From positions 59,388,449 to 59,452,448 of the forward strand of contig OX328132.1 in assembly GCA_946811695.1 (NCBI GenBank): 64,000 bases of DNA, read 5' to 3'. Below, piece by piece: positions 45,283 through 56,689 of this stretch. Origin of the DNA: Gonocerus acuteangulatus. Lineage: Eukaryota > Arthropoda > Insecta > Hemiptera > Coreidae. The notes under the pieces were generated by a model. It worked only from the letters and a program-made list of their open reading frames with translations, was not told the origin of the DNA and did not search any database. Position numbers and translations under genes: made by a program. How positions within the stretch are numbered: the stretch's first letter is position 1; the number at the start of each line of letters is the position of its first letter.

Positions 45283-45721
45283 AAATAATACAGCCTTTTA
45301 TTATGTTCATAGCTCAACTATAAATCAAATGATATTTACAAGCCACAGTAAATAAATAAATGAAAATAAATCCTTCCATGAAGGAGTATAGGTCTAGAAT
45401 TTCCCAGGTGACCAGCCTACTGGGAAGCCGAGGTTCCTATCTGGTTCCACTTTTCGTTCCAGGCATCTCTATTCCTCGCCAATCTCCACCACAGTGGAGC
45501 AGCTTTCGTCCTGAAGAAGTCGCTCCACCTTTTCATTGGTCTTCTTCTGCGCCTCTTGTCACCAAACAAGCGGGGTCCAAACAGTGACTTCCGTTGACCA
45601 CCTCTAGCTGTTCTTCTTAATATGCGCCCAGCCCATTCCCATTTTTGCCTCCTAACCTGATGGATTATATCTTTCAGGCCTGTCCTATCTCCGATGAGAC
45701 TACTCCTAATTTTCTCCTTCC
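45283..45721 (-). pseudogene. RTE-like retrotransposon 3' fragment, same family as 1545-2520
   Basis: The minus strand reads IRSSLIGDRTGLKDIIHQVR, KWEWAGRILRRTARGGQRK, RRPMKRWSDFFRTKAAPLWW and WNQIGTSAS, with a 3' UTR ending AATAAAAGGCTGTATTATTT. It is truncated on its 5' side by an H-family right end at 45722. Confidence 0.75.
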
Positions 45722-45860
45722 TTTTAGCGCGGTTCCTCCCTCCCTCCACAGGGAGGAACCCCGCTTATAAGGTTGATCCCATGAAACAATCCGGAAGTGC
45801 CGACTAGAAAATTGCCCGTTTCAGAACCCCTAGAGACCTAAAATAACGGTGGTTCAAATT

Positions 45861-45915
<55 letters not shown>

Positions 45916-47280
45916 CTGTTCGCTCATTTCTGGCTTCCCTAATGGTCCGATTGTGACGAAATTTGGTACAAAAATCCGTCTTCCAATTTGAAAGGCCAAG
46001 TTCGTTAACCAGCAGAATCCGCCCACTGGAAGATGGTGTTTGGGGCGAAATTCGCGTAAAAAAAATCGTAACGCTTACGTTTTTGAGTTCATAAGCTTTT
46101 AAGTACTCGTTTTATAGGCTTCTTGGGCTAGGAAAACGAATGAAACCATTTTCAAGGCGATAGATTTAACCGTTTTCGAGAAAATTGGAAAAATAGTTTT
46201 TGAATACCGTTTTTGGTTTGGGTACTTAGAATCATGGGATTCAGTTGAAACGTTTTCTGCATGTTCTACTTTCATTAAAACTAATATGTTGACATTTTTG
46301 TTACGTTTGGAGTTAAGGAAGGGTTAGAATAAAATATTTTATTAACAGACATAACAAATTTTGGTGACTTTGTATACTTTACTTAATATTTCGAAAAAGG
46401 TTGAGAATCTTGCGAAACGTAAGATTACCATTAGAAAGCTTACGAAATGCTCTACAAAAATGGTTCTAATGAAAGTTTTGATTAGGCGATGTCAATCGGA
46501 GAAATAAGTGCTTAAACCTTTAAAGTAATTGATTTCGCTTATTCGAACTGTTCTTTTTGTCTTTGATTTTGGTACTTAGATTTATGGGATTCAGTTGAAA
46601 CATTTTCTGCATGTTCAAATTTCATCAACACTAATATGTTGAAATTTTGGTTATGTTTGGAGTAAAGAATGGGTTAGAATAAAATATTTTATTAACAGAC
46701 AAGAAAAGTTTTGGTAACTTTGTATACTTTCGTTAGTATCTCGAAAACCGTTGACAATCTTGGGAAGCAGAAGGTTACCATTCGAAAGATTACTAAATGC
46801 TCTACAAAAAAGGTTCTAAAGAAAGTTTTAATTAGGCGATGTCAATCGGAGAAATAAGTGCTTAAATCTTTAAAGTAATTGATTTCGTTTATTTGAACGG
46901 TTCTTTTTGTTTGTTTTATTCCTTGTTATTTTTAAATTGCTTATAGTCGGATAGTGTATTTGACAATAAAACAGATTAAGTAAAATAAGAAGATCAATTT
47001 ATTGTTAAAAATGTAGCGTTCAAAGAGAGAGATATCCCAAGGCTTTCCAAATGCCTCTGAGCGGAGCCCTTTCTGCCCGACTTATGGGATAGCTGACCCA
47101 TACAGGTAAGATTGTAAATCAAGACCTTTCAAGACTGGTTTGTTTGAGATTTCATTTGGATAGGTGTTTCGCTATTGATCTAAACAAAGTAATAACTGTT
47201 TCTATTCTATGCCTTCATAAACACTAGAGATAAGAACGGACCCGCGCTAAGATGACGCAGTTCCTGCGAATCGGACTTTT
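45722..47280 (-). mobile_element. H-family element, complete copy in minus orientation (1.56 kb)
   Basis: Starts TTTTAGCGCGGTTCCTCCC (reversed right end), TA tract 45863-45911, middle modules, and ends ATGACGCAGTTCCTGCGAAT with CGGACTTTT (reversed left end). It is the mirror image of 57416-59013 throughout, including the TGGGATAGCTGACCCATACA block. Open frames such as CWLTNLAFQIGRR are by-products of nucleotide conservation. Confidence 0.75.
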
Positions 47281-48215
47281 GAGTTCATATGCTTGTAAGT
47301 ACTCGTTTTATAGGCTTCTTGGGCTATTAAAACGAATGAAACCATTTTAAAGACGATAGCTTTAACCGTTTCCCGAGAAAATCGGAAAAATAGTTGTTAA
47401 ATCAAGTTTTTGGTTTGGTTACTTAGGATCATGGGATTCGGTTAAAATATTTTCTACATGTTTAAATTCCATACATACAAAGATGTGTAAATTTTGGTTA
47501 CGTTTGGAGTTAAGGAAGAATTAGAATAAAATATTTTATTAAGAGACATGAAAAGTTTTGGGAACTTCGCATATTTTTCTTAATATCTCGAAAACAGTTG
47601 GGAAATCGTCATAAGTGGATAGAAACTATTCAAAAACTTACTAAATTCTTTATAATTAATATTCTGAGAAGATTTTCGATTAGTCGATGTCAATCGGAGA
47701 AAACGGTGATGAAAACTTTGAATGTGTTCTTTTGAACGGGTTTTCGTAGTTGTTTAGCTCACTTTTTAATTGTTTGTTTTAAATTGTATTTATTTTATGA
47801 AACATTTAGAAATTATAAAGATTTTGATAGTTTTGAATACATGGAACAATGAAATAAAAATTTCATGTCCTTAGCAGTGGAGCCTGGCCAAGCCAGGCTC
47901 TAGGCTGTTCCAGGTATAAGGGTAAGCTGCTGGTCCTTTGTCACCGGTCCGTCTAGGTCATTCCATCGGGTTTTAGGTGATATCATCCAGAATAGGTTTT
48001 TTTTAGGTTCTTCTAAATTTGCATGAATGATACTACAAGAGGCGAATCATATAAAAAATCGATCTTTATCATGTTTAGGAGAAAGGAAAAAAAATACTTG
48101 AAAACCTAAGAATCCGGTTCCTAGTAATAACTGTTTCTATTCTAAGTATACAAAATGACACTAGGGATATGAATGGAACCGCGCTAAGATGATGCAGTTC
48201 CTGCGAAGGCAATAA
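47281..48215 (-). repeat. Diverged H-family copy, minus orientation
   Basis: It begins GAGTTCATATGCTTGTAAGT at the previous left end, runs through the middle modules (TTAAGGAAGAATTAGAATAA), then unrelated sequence 47860-48120, and ends near GCGCTAAGATGATGCAGTTC at 48181-48200. Confidence 0.55.
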
Positions 48216-48349
48216 GACAGGTTTGCTCAAAACCCGTTCGAGATAAATGAATTCTAATTATGCTTCGTAAAATTTATCGAATTTATTATTGTCATTCGAT
48301 TTAGAAGTTTCTACACCTCATTTGGAACAAAATATTAATCCCTCATTTT

Positions 48350-49006
48350 ATGTTTTCTGTGTGATTTTTAATTTCTCAATAAATACGTAGTTAAAATGTA
48401 AGACTTATGATATATACTGAATTTCATTCAATTTTTTTGGGTATGAAAGAAAATAGAAAGTTGAAAATCAATAAAATGTTTATGACTTATTACTGTACTT
48501 CCGGAGAAGTCTGAAAATGGTTAATTCCCTAAAAACACTTATTTATAAGCATTCAGTAGGTATTTCTCAAGGTCAAATTATGTACAGAAAGCATATGACT
48601 CATATGCCATTTATTTGAACAGATTTGTATTCTTTTTAATACCAAAAAGTTAATTACCCTAATGCTCAAAAGCCTAGTCTTACCTAAATAAATTGTACTT
48701 TAGTATTTTTATTTACAAAAAGAAATACCGTATTAATACTTTGTTCTCCCAATATTCAGACACCAAAATTATACATAATTTGACCTTGAGAAATACCTAC
48801 TGAATGCTTATAAATAAGTGTTTTTAGGGAATTAACCATTTTCAGACTTCTCCGGGAGTACAGTAATAAGTCATAAACATTTTATTGATTTTCAACTTTC
48901 TATTTTCTTTCATACCCAAAAAAATTGAATGAAATTCAGTCTATATCATAAGTCTTACCTTTTAACTACGTATTTATTGAGAAATTAAAAATCACACAGA
49001 AAACAT
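48350..49006. mobile_element. Long-TIR (foldback) element, 657 bp with 235-bp arms
   Basis: 48350-48584 and 48772-49006 are reverse complements with about three mismatches (e.g. ACTTCCGGAG against ACTCCCGGAG). The ends are ATGTTTTCTGTGTG and its complement. The 187-bp spacer is AT-rich and non-coding. No clear target duplication. Confidence 0.8.
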
Positions 49007-49019
49007 GCCTTCCAATCAG

Positions 49020-49675
49020 TATTGGGCAAAATTCATTCAGAATAATGAATAATGAATAAATCTGTTATTTAATTCTGAATTATTTTTTATTTAGTCAATT
49101 CAATGAATAACGTAACTTTTTATTTTTCTTCATTATTGAATAACATTGATTTATTGAATGAAAATTTTTATTGAATACAAATTATTTATCGAATGAAAAT
49201 GTTTATTGAATGAAAGCTATTTATTCGTATGAAACAATTTATTGAAGGAAATTGATTTATTTGACTGAAATTTTTCGTTAAATACCAGTGATTTATTTTA
49301 ACCATATTTTCTAATAAAAATGACTAAGTTCATTACTTTTAATGAAAGTTATTTAAATGATATTGTTTGCTGAACATAATGAATCTGAGTTTGTTGTTTC
49401 ATGATCCAAATTTTTTTAAATGTATAAAAATAATGAATGAAGAATGAAAAATAATTAATTATTCATTAAATAAATAAAATCAGTCAATGAATAACTGAAT
49501 AAAGGAATAAATTCTTATTCAATAACATTTTATTGAATAATGTGCCAACCCTGTTGTTCATAGAATAAAAAATCATTCAGTGGATGAATAAGTTAATCAA
49601 TGAATAAAGTTTTATTCAATAACAATTTATTTGAATGATTATTGAATAAAACATGTATTGAATAATGCCCAAATC
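49020..49675. repeat. Low-complexity ATTGAATA-rich element with TTGGGCA/TGCCCAA ends
   Basis: Dozens of degenerate TTATTGAAT(G/A)A units run between TATTGGGCAAAATTCATTC (49021) and GAATAATGCCCAAATCTG (49660-49677). The mirrored ends suggest a hAT-like or other MITE with a repetitive core. This is inference. Confidence 0.5.
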
Positions 49676-49899
49676 TGCTTCGGATTACGCAATCGCATCG
49701 AGATTATACCGTTTCTTTTCTAATCTGTAATATCTCGTCCCTTAAGAACTACCAGAAATGGAGTAACAGAGGGAAGGCGGGTTATATTTCTTCCATTTTG
49801 TTTTCAATATTGTGATTTATTTATTGGTTATTAAATTCTATGTATGAATACATCTGGTAATATCATATATGATACAATATGAAGGCACTGTGTTCAAGG

Positions 49900-50690
49900 C
49901 CTCCTAACTTAATCCCCTATTAACGCCAGAAGGACGCACAGATGTCGTTGAAAGGGGCCTACCCAAGCTCCCATCTGCTGGAGTCGAAATGAGATCGGTG
50001 AGCTAGACATTGATGCACTTGAGGAAGAGAAAGGTCTGGGCCACTGTCTTCTGAGTCGCCTAGGTGGAGAGAGTGGATGTGTATTCTAGATAGGGAGAGG
50101 ATTTCAGGATTTTGATGAGTGGAATGTTTTGTGTAGAAACGTAGGAATTTGGATAATATAATATACGAGACTTCCTGGATCAACACGTAACTGTGTACCA
50201 AGTTTGGGCAAAATCGGTCATGCGGTGTGGATTTGTATAAGGAACAAAAAAACAGACAAACTGACAAACAGACAGACAGGTGATTTCTATATATATAGAT
50301 AAGTGTGATATTCAGGTCTTTACGGAGGTTAAGGTTGGAAACGTAGAACGGAGCAATGACTATTGTTCCTAGGACTTTGGATTGGAATGTTTGGATACGC
50401 CTCATGTTCGATGTTTTCACAGTTCCGCAGATTTCTGATCCGTACGTACAAATGGGTTGCAATAATGATTTGTAAAGGATTGGTAGTTTTCAGTTCTTAA
50501 ATGTGATTTGTGGTTTAACACTCTGTTGAGCTGTCCAAATCGTCTGTTAATTCCCTGTGTTTTTTAAGTTTTAAGTAGTGTAGCTACCAAGTAAGTCGGG
50601 AGTCCAAGTGGTGTCCGAAGTAGCGAACTGTAGAGGCTAATGGGACGTTATTGAAGTGTATTATACAAGCTGTCCCACATTGAAGTGCCA
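49900..50690 (-). pseudogene. Jockey-like retrotransposon 3' fragment with a Helitron piece inserted
   Basis: The minus strand reads ICTYGSEICGTVK, RRIQTFQSKVLGTIVIAPFY and NLRKDLNI, homologous to the 36-kb copy. It is then broken by 50174-50300 and resumes SYIILSKFLRFYTKHSTHQN and HLGDSEDSGPDLSLPQVHQ to about 49960. The 5' boundary near 50690 meets the repeat that begins ACATTGAAGTGCCATAAC. Confidence 0.7.
50174..50300 (-). mobile_element. Helitron 5' fragment inserted in the Jockey remnant
   Basis: Read on minus: TCTATATATATAGAAATCAC, GTCTGTCTGTTTGTC, CCTTATACAAATCCACACC and CCAAACTTGG, the 5' start of the element at 6732. The 3' CTAG end is missing, so it is truncated or recombined. Confidence 0.6.
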
Positions 50691-50944
50691 TAACTTTAAA
50701 GGTTTATTCTGCACCACATTTGTAGTTCAGGGACGCAGAAATGAGCGCCCTATCTCAACATGTAGCAGAGCTATTCAAACTTTTGTGTATATTCAAAACT
50801 ATTGGGTTTTCTTATGAAAAACTGTGTTTTCCCGATTTATGGATTATGTATCGTAAATAGCGACCACATTTTTAGAATCTACATTAAATTTCCAATAAGA
50901 AACACCCGTTATTGAAATGTCATGTAAATTACGAGCTACACTAA
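50691..50944 (-). repeat. Dispersed repeat, left part (split by a foldback element)
   Basis: It is the reverse complement of 59936-60195 with high similarity (GAGATAGGGCGCTCATTTC-type block, TTATTGAAATGTCATGTAAA). It continues across the foldback element into 52224-52380, which matches the reverse complement of 59740-59933. Confidence 0.7.
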
Positions 50945-51718
50945 GAGCCATATAGATGTGAACTATTGTTATTAGTGTTTTCTTATCTCATTCAATATTT
51001 TCGTAATCAGCTTTTTGTAGACTTAGAGGTTTGCCTCCGCCTGAAAAGTTGCCTTATTTAGTATGTTTTGAAATGGTACCTCGTTGTTTTAGAAAAAAAA
51101 GTTTTTAAGTCTAATTTTTTCTGCTTTCTAAGTCAAAACCAATAAATTTTGTTTAGCGTGAAGAAACATTCTGAACAAATTACTTAATTTGACACGGTTA
51201 TGGTGATGTCCCATCCTTCCCACACTCGGTACACTCACTTTTTGCTCTGATTAAGGATTACGGGACACTTTGGAAAGAGTGAAAGATGACAGAAGAACAT
51301 ATTTGAAATAATCACAATTATTGTTATTACTTAAACACAATAAATACAGATCTTATATTTTTATACTTTGATGGTCTTGTTTTATTAAATTTCTATTCTA
51401 TTTAATAAAATTAGACACTACAATTTCTGCTTATAAGTTATTGCTTATAAGTAACTGGGTTATTCATTACAATCATTAGAAATTGTATTGAAAAAACTCT
51501 CTCCTGCAAATATAATGCGAAAAAAATAAATTTAAATGAAAAGACTATTATACTAGGGGTCTCCCGTGGTCTAATGGCTAGCGCCTTGGATTCATAAGCG
51601 GGAGATGGTGGGTTCGATTCCCAACCTCCGGCAGGAATTTTATCATCCCACGGCTCGCTGGTGAAATTCCTCGCTACACCCTGGATGTCGGCGCTAATGA
51701 CCTAGATGTAGATGTGCC

Positions 51719-51757
<39 letters not shown>

Positions 51758-52223
51758 ATTATACTACTCTTAAAAATAGAAATTTAATAAAACAAGACCC
51801 TCAAAGCATAAAAATATAACATCTGTATTTATTATGATAACAATAATTGTGATAATTTCCAAAATGTTCTTCTGTCATCTTTCACTCCTTCCAAGGTGTC
51901 CCCTAATCCTTAATCAGAGCAAAAAGTTTGTGTATCGAGTGTGGGAAGGATGACACATCACCATATTCGCGTGAAATTAAATAATGTGTTCGTAATGGCT
52001 TCTTCACACTAAAGCAAATGTATGGGTTTTGACTTAGAAATCAGAAAAAAATAGACTTAAATACTTTTTGTTTTTCTATAACAACGAGGTACCATTTCAA
52101 AGCTTATTAAATAAGGCAACTTTTGAGGTGGAGGCAAACCGCTAAGTCCACAAATAGCTGATTAAGAAAATATTGAATGAGTTAAGAAAACACTAACAAT
52201 AATAGTTCACATCTATCTGGCTC
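50945..52223. mobile_element. Foldback element of 1.28 kb with ~460-bp arms, SINE inside
   Basis: Arms 50945-51408 and 51768-52223 are reverse complements at roughly 90% by eye, beginning GAGCCATATAGATGTGAAC and GAGCCAGATAGATGTGAAC. TAA flanks both sides (50942-50944, 52225-52227). The empty site AGCTACACTAAAGCC exists (reversed) at 59926-59940. The spacer carries SINE A copy 4. No ORF. Confidence 0.8.
51556..51754 (+). mobile_element. tRNA-derived SINE, family A, copy 4
   Basis: GGGGTCTCCCGTGGTCTAAT head to a 35-base poly(A), flanked by the exact 12-bp duplication ACTATTATACTA (51544-51555 and 51755-51766). Confidence 0.9.
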
Positions 52224-52570
52224 TTAAGCCTAGTACACACTGAGACTGAAAGTTGCGCAACATTGTTGCGGGACACAGGGCGCTGTCCCGCAAGAATGTT
52301 GCGCGGCAGTTTCGGGGCTGTCCCGCAACAATGGATCGCGTCCACACTAGATAGCCAGTTCCCTCGAACATTTCTCAGGAGCCAGCCTTTCAGGTGTTTC
52401 TCTATCTTTATTACTGTTAATTAAAAATCGAAATATGAAAAAACCAAGAAGGCGTTGCTACTGAAAATTGTTCAGAACCAACAATAAAGCGGGCAAACAC
52501 ATTGAGACTTGAAGATAGAATGGGATTTGTCAACTCTATAAGAAATGGTTGGACCAAGGGTGTTTTAAAA
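52224..52570 (-). repeat. Dispersed repeat, right part, with palindromic GTTGCGC blocks
   Basis: AAGCCTAGTACACACTGAGA, then AGTTGCGCAACATTGTTGCG and a GGGCGCTGTCCCGC palindrome. A related copy is 59530-59935 in reverse. The AGTACACACT end looks like the terminus of a TIR element. Confidence 0.55.
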
Positions 52571-53000
52571 AAAAAGTCCGACTCGCAGGAACTGCATCAT
52601 CTTAGCGCGGTTCCGTTCATATCCCTTTTGTCATTTGTAAAGCTTAGAATAGAAACAGATAATATTTAGTTCGGCCTTTGTTCAAAGGGGTTTATGACTT
52701 TAACTGGTCGGGTCCGCCAGACCCCAGAATCCTCTTCTAGAGATACCTATTTCATACGTTGAATGCATTGAAAAACATCAAAAATTTTCGCATTTTCTTG
52801 TGTTATTCTACTATAGTCATAATTCTACAAATAAAATCAATTAAAAAATAAAATAAAAAACCAACAGCATAAAGGCAATTGAAAATATTCAAAAGACGTC
52901 ATCGAATCTCTTTCTCTTTGAAAGCTATATTTCTAACAATGAATTGTTTTTCTTATTTTACTTAATCTGTTTTATTGTCAAATAGATTATCCAACTATAA
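52571..53000 (+). repeat. H-family left end and adjacent middle sequence
   Basis: AAAAAAGTCCGACTCGCAGG, TTAGCGCGGTTCCGTTC, then the GTCCGCCAGACCCCAGAATC block also seen (reversed) at 40660-40690. No matching right end follows directly. Confidence 0.65.
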
Positions 53001-53009
53001 GCAATTAAA

Positions 53010-53325
53010 AATATAGTGGACACAAAGGACCAAGAACAAGTCTTCAAGATTGAGTAGAATCCCCTGCCTAATAAAGCCTATATAGAATATTATGCCTAAT
53101 AAAGCCTATATAGAGTATTATGCCTAATAAAGCCTATATAGTGGATACAGAAGGTCCAAGAACAAGTATTCAAGATTGAGTAGAATCCCCTGCTTAATAA
53201 TGCGCTTATAGAGTAATATGCCTAACAAAGCCTATCTAGTGGATACAGAAGGACCGTGAACAAGTATTCAAGATTGAGTAGAATCCCCTGCCTTATAAAT
53301 CCTTTACAATAATATCCCTAATAAA
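53010..53325 (+). repeat. Tandem repeat, unit of about 100 bp, three copies
   Basis: Units share AAGATTGAGTAGAATCCCCT and GCCTAATAAAGCCTATATAG, with smaller 31-bp subrepeats at 53085-53145. Reverse relatives lie at 28480-28720. Confidence 0.75.
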
Positions 53326-54739
53326 GCTGATCTAAAGATCATTGTTTTGTGGTAAATGGGAGGCATTTTTTGTAAGTGCACGAGTATAATTAAGGACTTA
53401 AAAAATCTCCAAGTCTAAAAAGAAGTAAATTTTTTAAGGTTTCTAAAATTATTTTATTGTTAGAATACTGCTGTGTGTGTGGACCTTTATACTTAAGACA
53501 ATTTGTAAGTTGTAGAGGGGACAACTAAATTCAAAGAAATTATGTACGTTCGTTGCATTTGGATTTTGTTGTGAAAAAACGAAACATTATTTTTATGCTA
53601 CAAAATGACTTGCAACAATATTGTAAATTGAGAACCAAACAACTGAAAATAATATTTTTAATAATGGGCTAACGAAGCAAAGCATTTAAAAAGACACTGG
53701 AATGTAAATGCAATGTAGAAATAGAATTTTAAGTTTAAATTTTAATAATAATAATGTTAGGAAGGAGTAATAGTATCGACTTATTTGATAAAAATAAATA
53801 AATTAAAAGTGATATACAACGAGTTGGCTAATATAAAAACAGGCAGATAAAAAGTAATAAAAAAATAACTTACCTTAAATTCAGATGGATGTAGTAGAAA
53901 GTCACTATAGTCTTATAGTGATATAAAATTTTAGGCACTTTCAACACTTGTTCACACTGAGTATAACAATATAAACAGATCCAAGGTGTTACACGGTAGC
54001 TGGTGATAGAATGAATGAGAAGGTCTCGTATTGCAATACTCTGTATGCAGGGTCAACTTCCAGGTAAAGTCATATACTTTTACTGCCCTTTACCATTACT
54101 CAGAAAGCTCTTTGTGTTTAAAAACAAAGGACTCGGTACAGACCACCGTATTAACCCAAAAGTGATTATGTCAAGCTTGATAAACTTCCTGAATTAAATT
54201 AAGGAATTTAAGAGTGCTTAAAATAGGTTCTTGATCTAGTCAAAAAATTCAAGGAGAATTAGACCATGAATAGAAAATTTCGGCCAAACAGAAGGAAAAT
54301 AACAATAACAAGGATAGTTAAACTTTGTTTTCAAAGATTGTTAGTTGTAACACAAAAACGGTCACTCATGATTCTAATAAATTAACTGTGAATGGTGATT
54401 ACACAAATATTCCTGTTGAGGCTTTAAAGCTTCAATTTAAAAAACATATTAACCCACAGGAATTATAGATTGGCCTAAAAACAAAAATCATTGAAAAAAG
54501 GATTTCTCATTATTGAATAAAACAAAAACGATATAGAGGTTATATCAACAGAGTTTTCAAATATATGCAAAGACCAGTTGATCAATAAAATTAAAATAAA
54601 AAATAGAGTTCTCTGTAAAAGGTTTTATGAGTTCTATTAAATACATATTTTCCAATTTAGTCATAATTTTAACTATTGGAATTATTATCCAAAGATTCAT
54701 ATAATTACTCAACAATAGATTCTAATTTGAAGCACAGCT
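53326..54739. other. No gene recognised
   Basis: AT-rich sequence. Short frames at 54015-54197 and about 54380-54600 show no catalytic motif. A very diverged TE gag is possible but unsupported. Confidence 0.35.
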
Positions 54740-55967
54740 ATTTTCGATATCTACCTGTACTAAAACGTGAAATCATTTATTAGGCACTTCGGATTAGGTC
54801 ATTGGGTCGACGTCAGAAGCGTGTTTCCTATCTGTGGAGTGAAGCAAGAAACGAGTTAAAAACAGCAACCAATTAAAATGTGAGGTAAATAGAGGAAAAA
54901 CGCCGTTCGTGGTGGTAGTAAATCTTACAAGGCATTTCGCTCAGAAATCTCCGAAATATTGTTACTAATTTTACGTATCCTGTTTTATAACCAAATAGAT
55001 TTATATTCTATAATCAATAAGAAAAAACTACTAGCAATAAAAAACTATGGGTAACAGATGAAAATAGGGAATACCAAGAACAATTCTAAAGAACGAAATC
55101 AACACCAGTACTGTAATATAGATATTCATAAGGCATCTTCGAATTCTAACAAACAAAATATTGCTTCTAATTATACGTATCCTGTTTACTGACAAATACA
55201 TTTGACTGCTATAAGAAATTACAAAAATAACGAGCAGTGAAAAAAAAACTGAGGGCAATACACAAATAGATCAATTTAAATAAACGAAACTAACTACCTA
55301 AGTTTTAAGCACTTATTTCTCCTAATGTGACGACCCCATCAAACATTTCTTCAAAACATTTTTTTAGAGACTTTAGTAAGCTTTCTAAATGTTACATTTC
55401 ACCTGCCACGATTTCCTAACCCTTTTCGAGATATTAAGGAAAAAATACGATGGGGCCTAATAGATATTCATACGGGATATGAGAATCCCAATATTCCGCA
55501 AAAATAAAATATTCTAATTATACGTATCCTGTTTTATTGGCAAATACATTTGACTACTATAAGCAATTTCAAAAACTAGGGAATATGCCAAAGAACTCGG
55601 AGTAGGAGCCTCGACAGTTTCAAGACATTTGAAGGAAATCGGCAAATCCAAAACTGACATTTCATACGGTACAGCCTGATATATTTCTAACAATGAATTG
55701 TTTTTCTGATTTTAATTAATCTGTTTTATTGTCAAATACATTATCCAACTATAAGCAATGAAAAAAAATAGGAATAAAAACAGACAAAAAGAACCGTTCG
55801 AATAAACGAAATCAATTACTTCAAAGTTTAAGCACTTATTTCTCCGATTGATATCACTTATTCAAAACTTTCTTTAGAACATTTTTTGTAGACCATTTAG
55901 AAAGCTTTCGAATGGTAACCTTTCACTTCCCAAGATTTTCAACCGTTTTCGAGATATTAATGAAAGT
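54740..55967 (+). repeat. Old and younger H-family pieces, with captured mariner segment
   Basis: 54745-54858 is a diverged right end (TTAGGCACTTCGGATTAGG, AACGAGTTAAAA). The rest is middle sequence: TTAAGCACTTATTTCTCC repeated at 55300 and 55828, GTAAGCTTTCTAAATG. The mariner piece is at 55574-55679. Confidence 0.55.
55574..55679 (+). pseudogene. Captured mariner HTH segment, copy 4
   Basis: The plus strand reads TREYAKELGVGASTVSRHLK then EIGKSKTDISYGTA. Same breakpoints as copies 2 and 3 but opposite orientation, matching the orientation of its H-family host. Confidence 0.8.
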
Positions 55968-56160
55968 GGGGTCTCCCGTAGTCTAGTGGCTAGCACGCTG
56001 GATTCATAAGCGGGAGATGGTGGGTTCGATTCCCACCTCCGGCAGGAATTTTCTCATCTCAAGGCTCGCTGGGAAAATTCCTCGCTGCACCCTGGATGTC
56101 GGCGCTAATGACCTAAAAGTAGATGCGCCGTAAAAAAAAAAGAAGAAAAAAAAAAAAAAA
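55968..56160 (+). mobile_element. tRNA-derived SINE, family A, copy 5
   Basis: GGGGTCTCCCGTAGTCTAGT head, B box GGTTCGATTCCC, body GGCGCTAATGACCTA and A-rich tail. It is flanked by the exact 12-bp duplication ATTAATGAAAGT (55956-55967 and 56161-56172). Confidence 0.9.
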
Positions 56161-56689
56161 ATTAATGAAAGTATAAGAAGTTCCCAAAATGTTCATTATT
56201 TCTAGCAACAGAAAATTGGTCTCATTTTTCCTATCCTGTTTTACACACAAATACATTTTCCCAACATAAGAAATTGCAAAAATAAAAAGCAATAAAAAAC
56301 CAAGGGAAAGAGACAAAAATTACAAAAAGAACGACAAAAACCCGTTCATAAGAACAAAACAGACGTATTTGAAGTTTTAAGCACTTATTTCTCCGATTGA
56401 CATAACCTAATCAAAAATAGTTTAGAATCTTTTTTGTAGAGAATTTAGTAAGCTTTCAAATAGTTTCTATCCACTTACCACGATTTCCCAACCGTGTTCG
56501 AGATATTAATGAAAGTATACGAAGTTCCCTTATACGAAGTTTCTTTTCATGTCTGTTAATAAAATATTTTATTCTAACCCTTCCTTAACTCCAAACGTAA
56601 CAAAAATTTCAACATATTAGTTTTAATGAAAGTAGAACATGCAGAAAATGTTTTTAACTGAATCCCATGATTCTAAGTACCCAAACCAA

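Noticed and set aside
52250..52340. CRISPR-like or regulatory palindromes (GTTGCGCAACATTGTTGCG, GGGCGCTGTCCCGC)
   Set aside because: There are no regular spacers and the genome is eukaryotic. The block recurs at 59.7-59.9 kb as part of a dispersed repeat.
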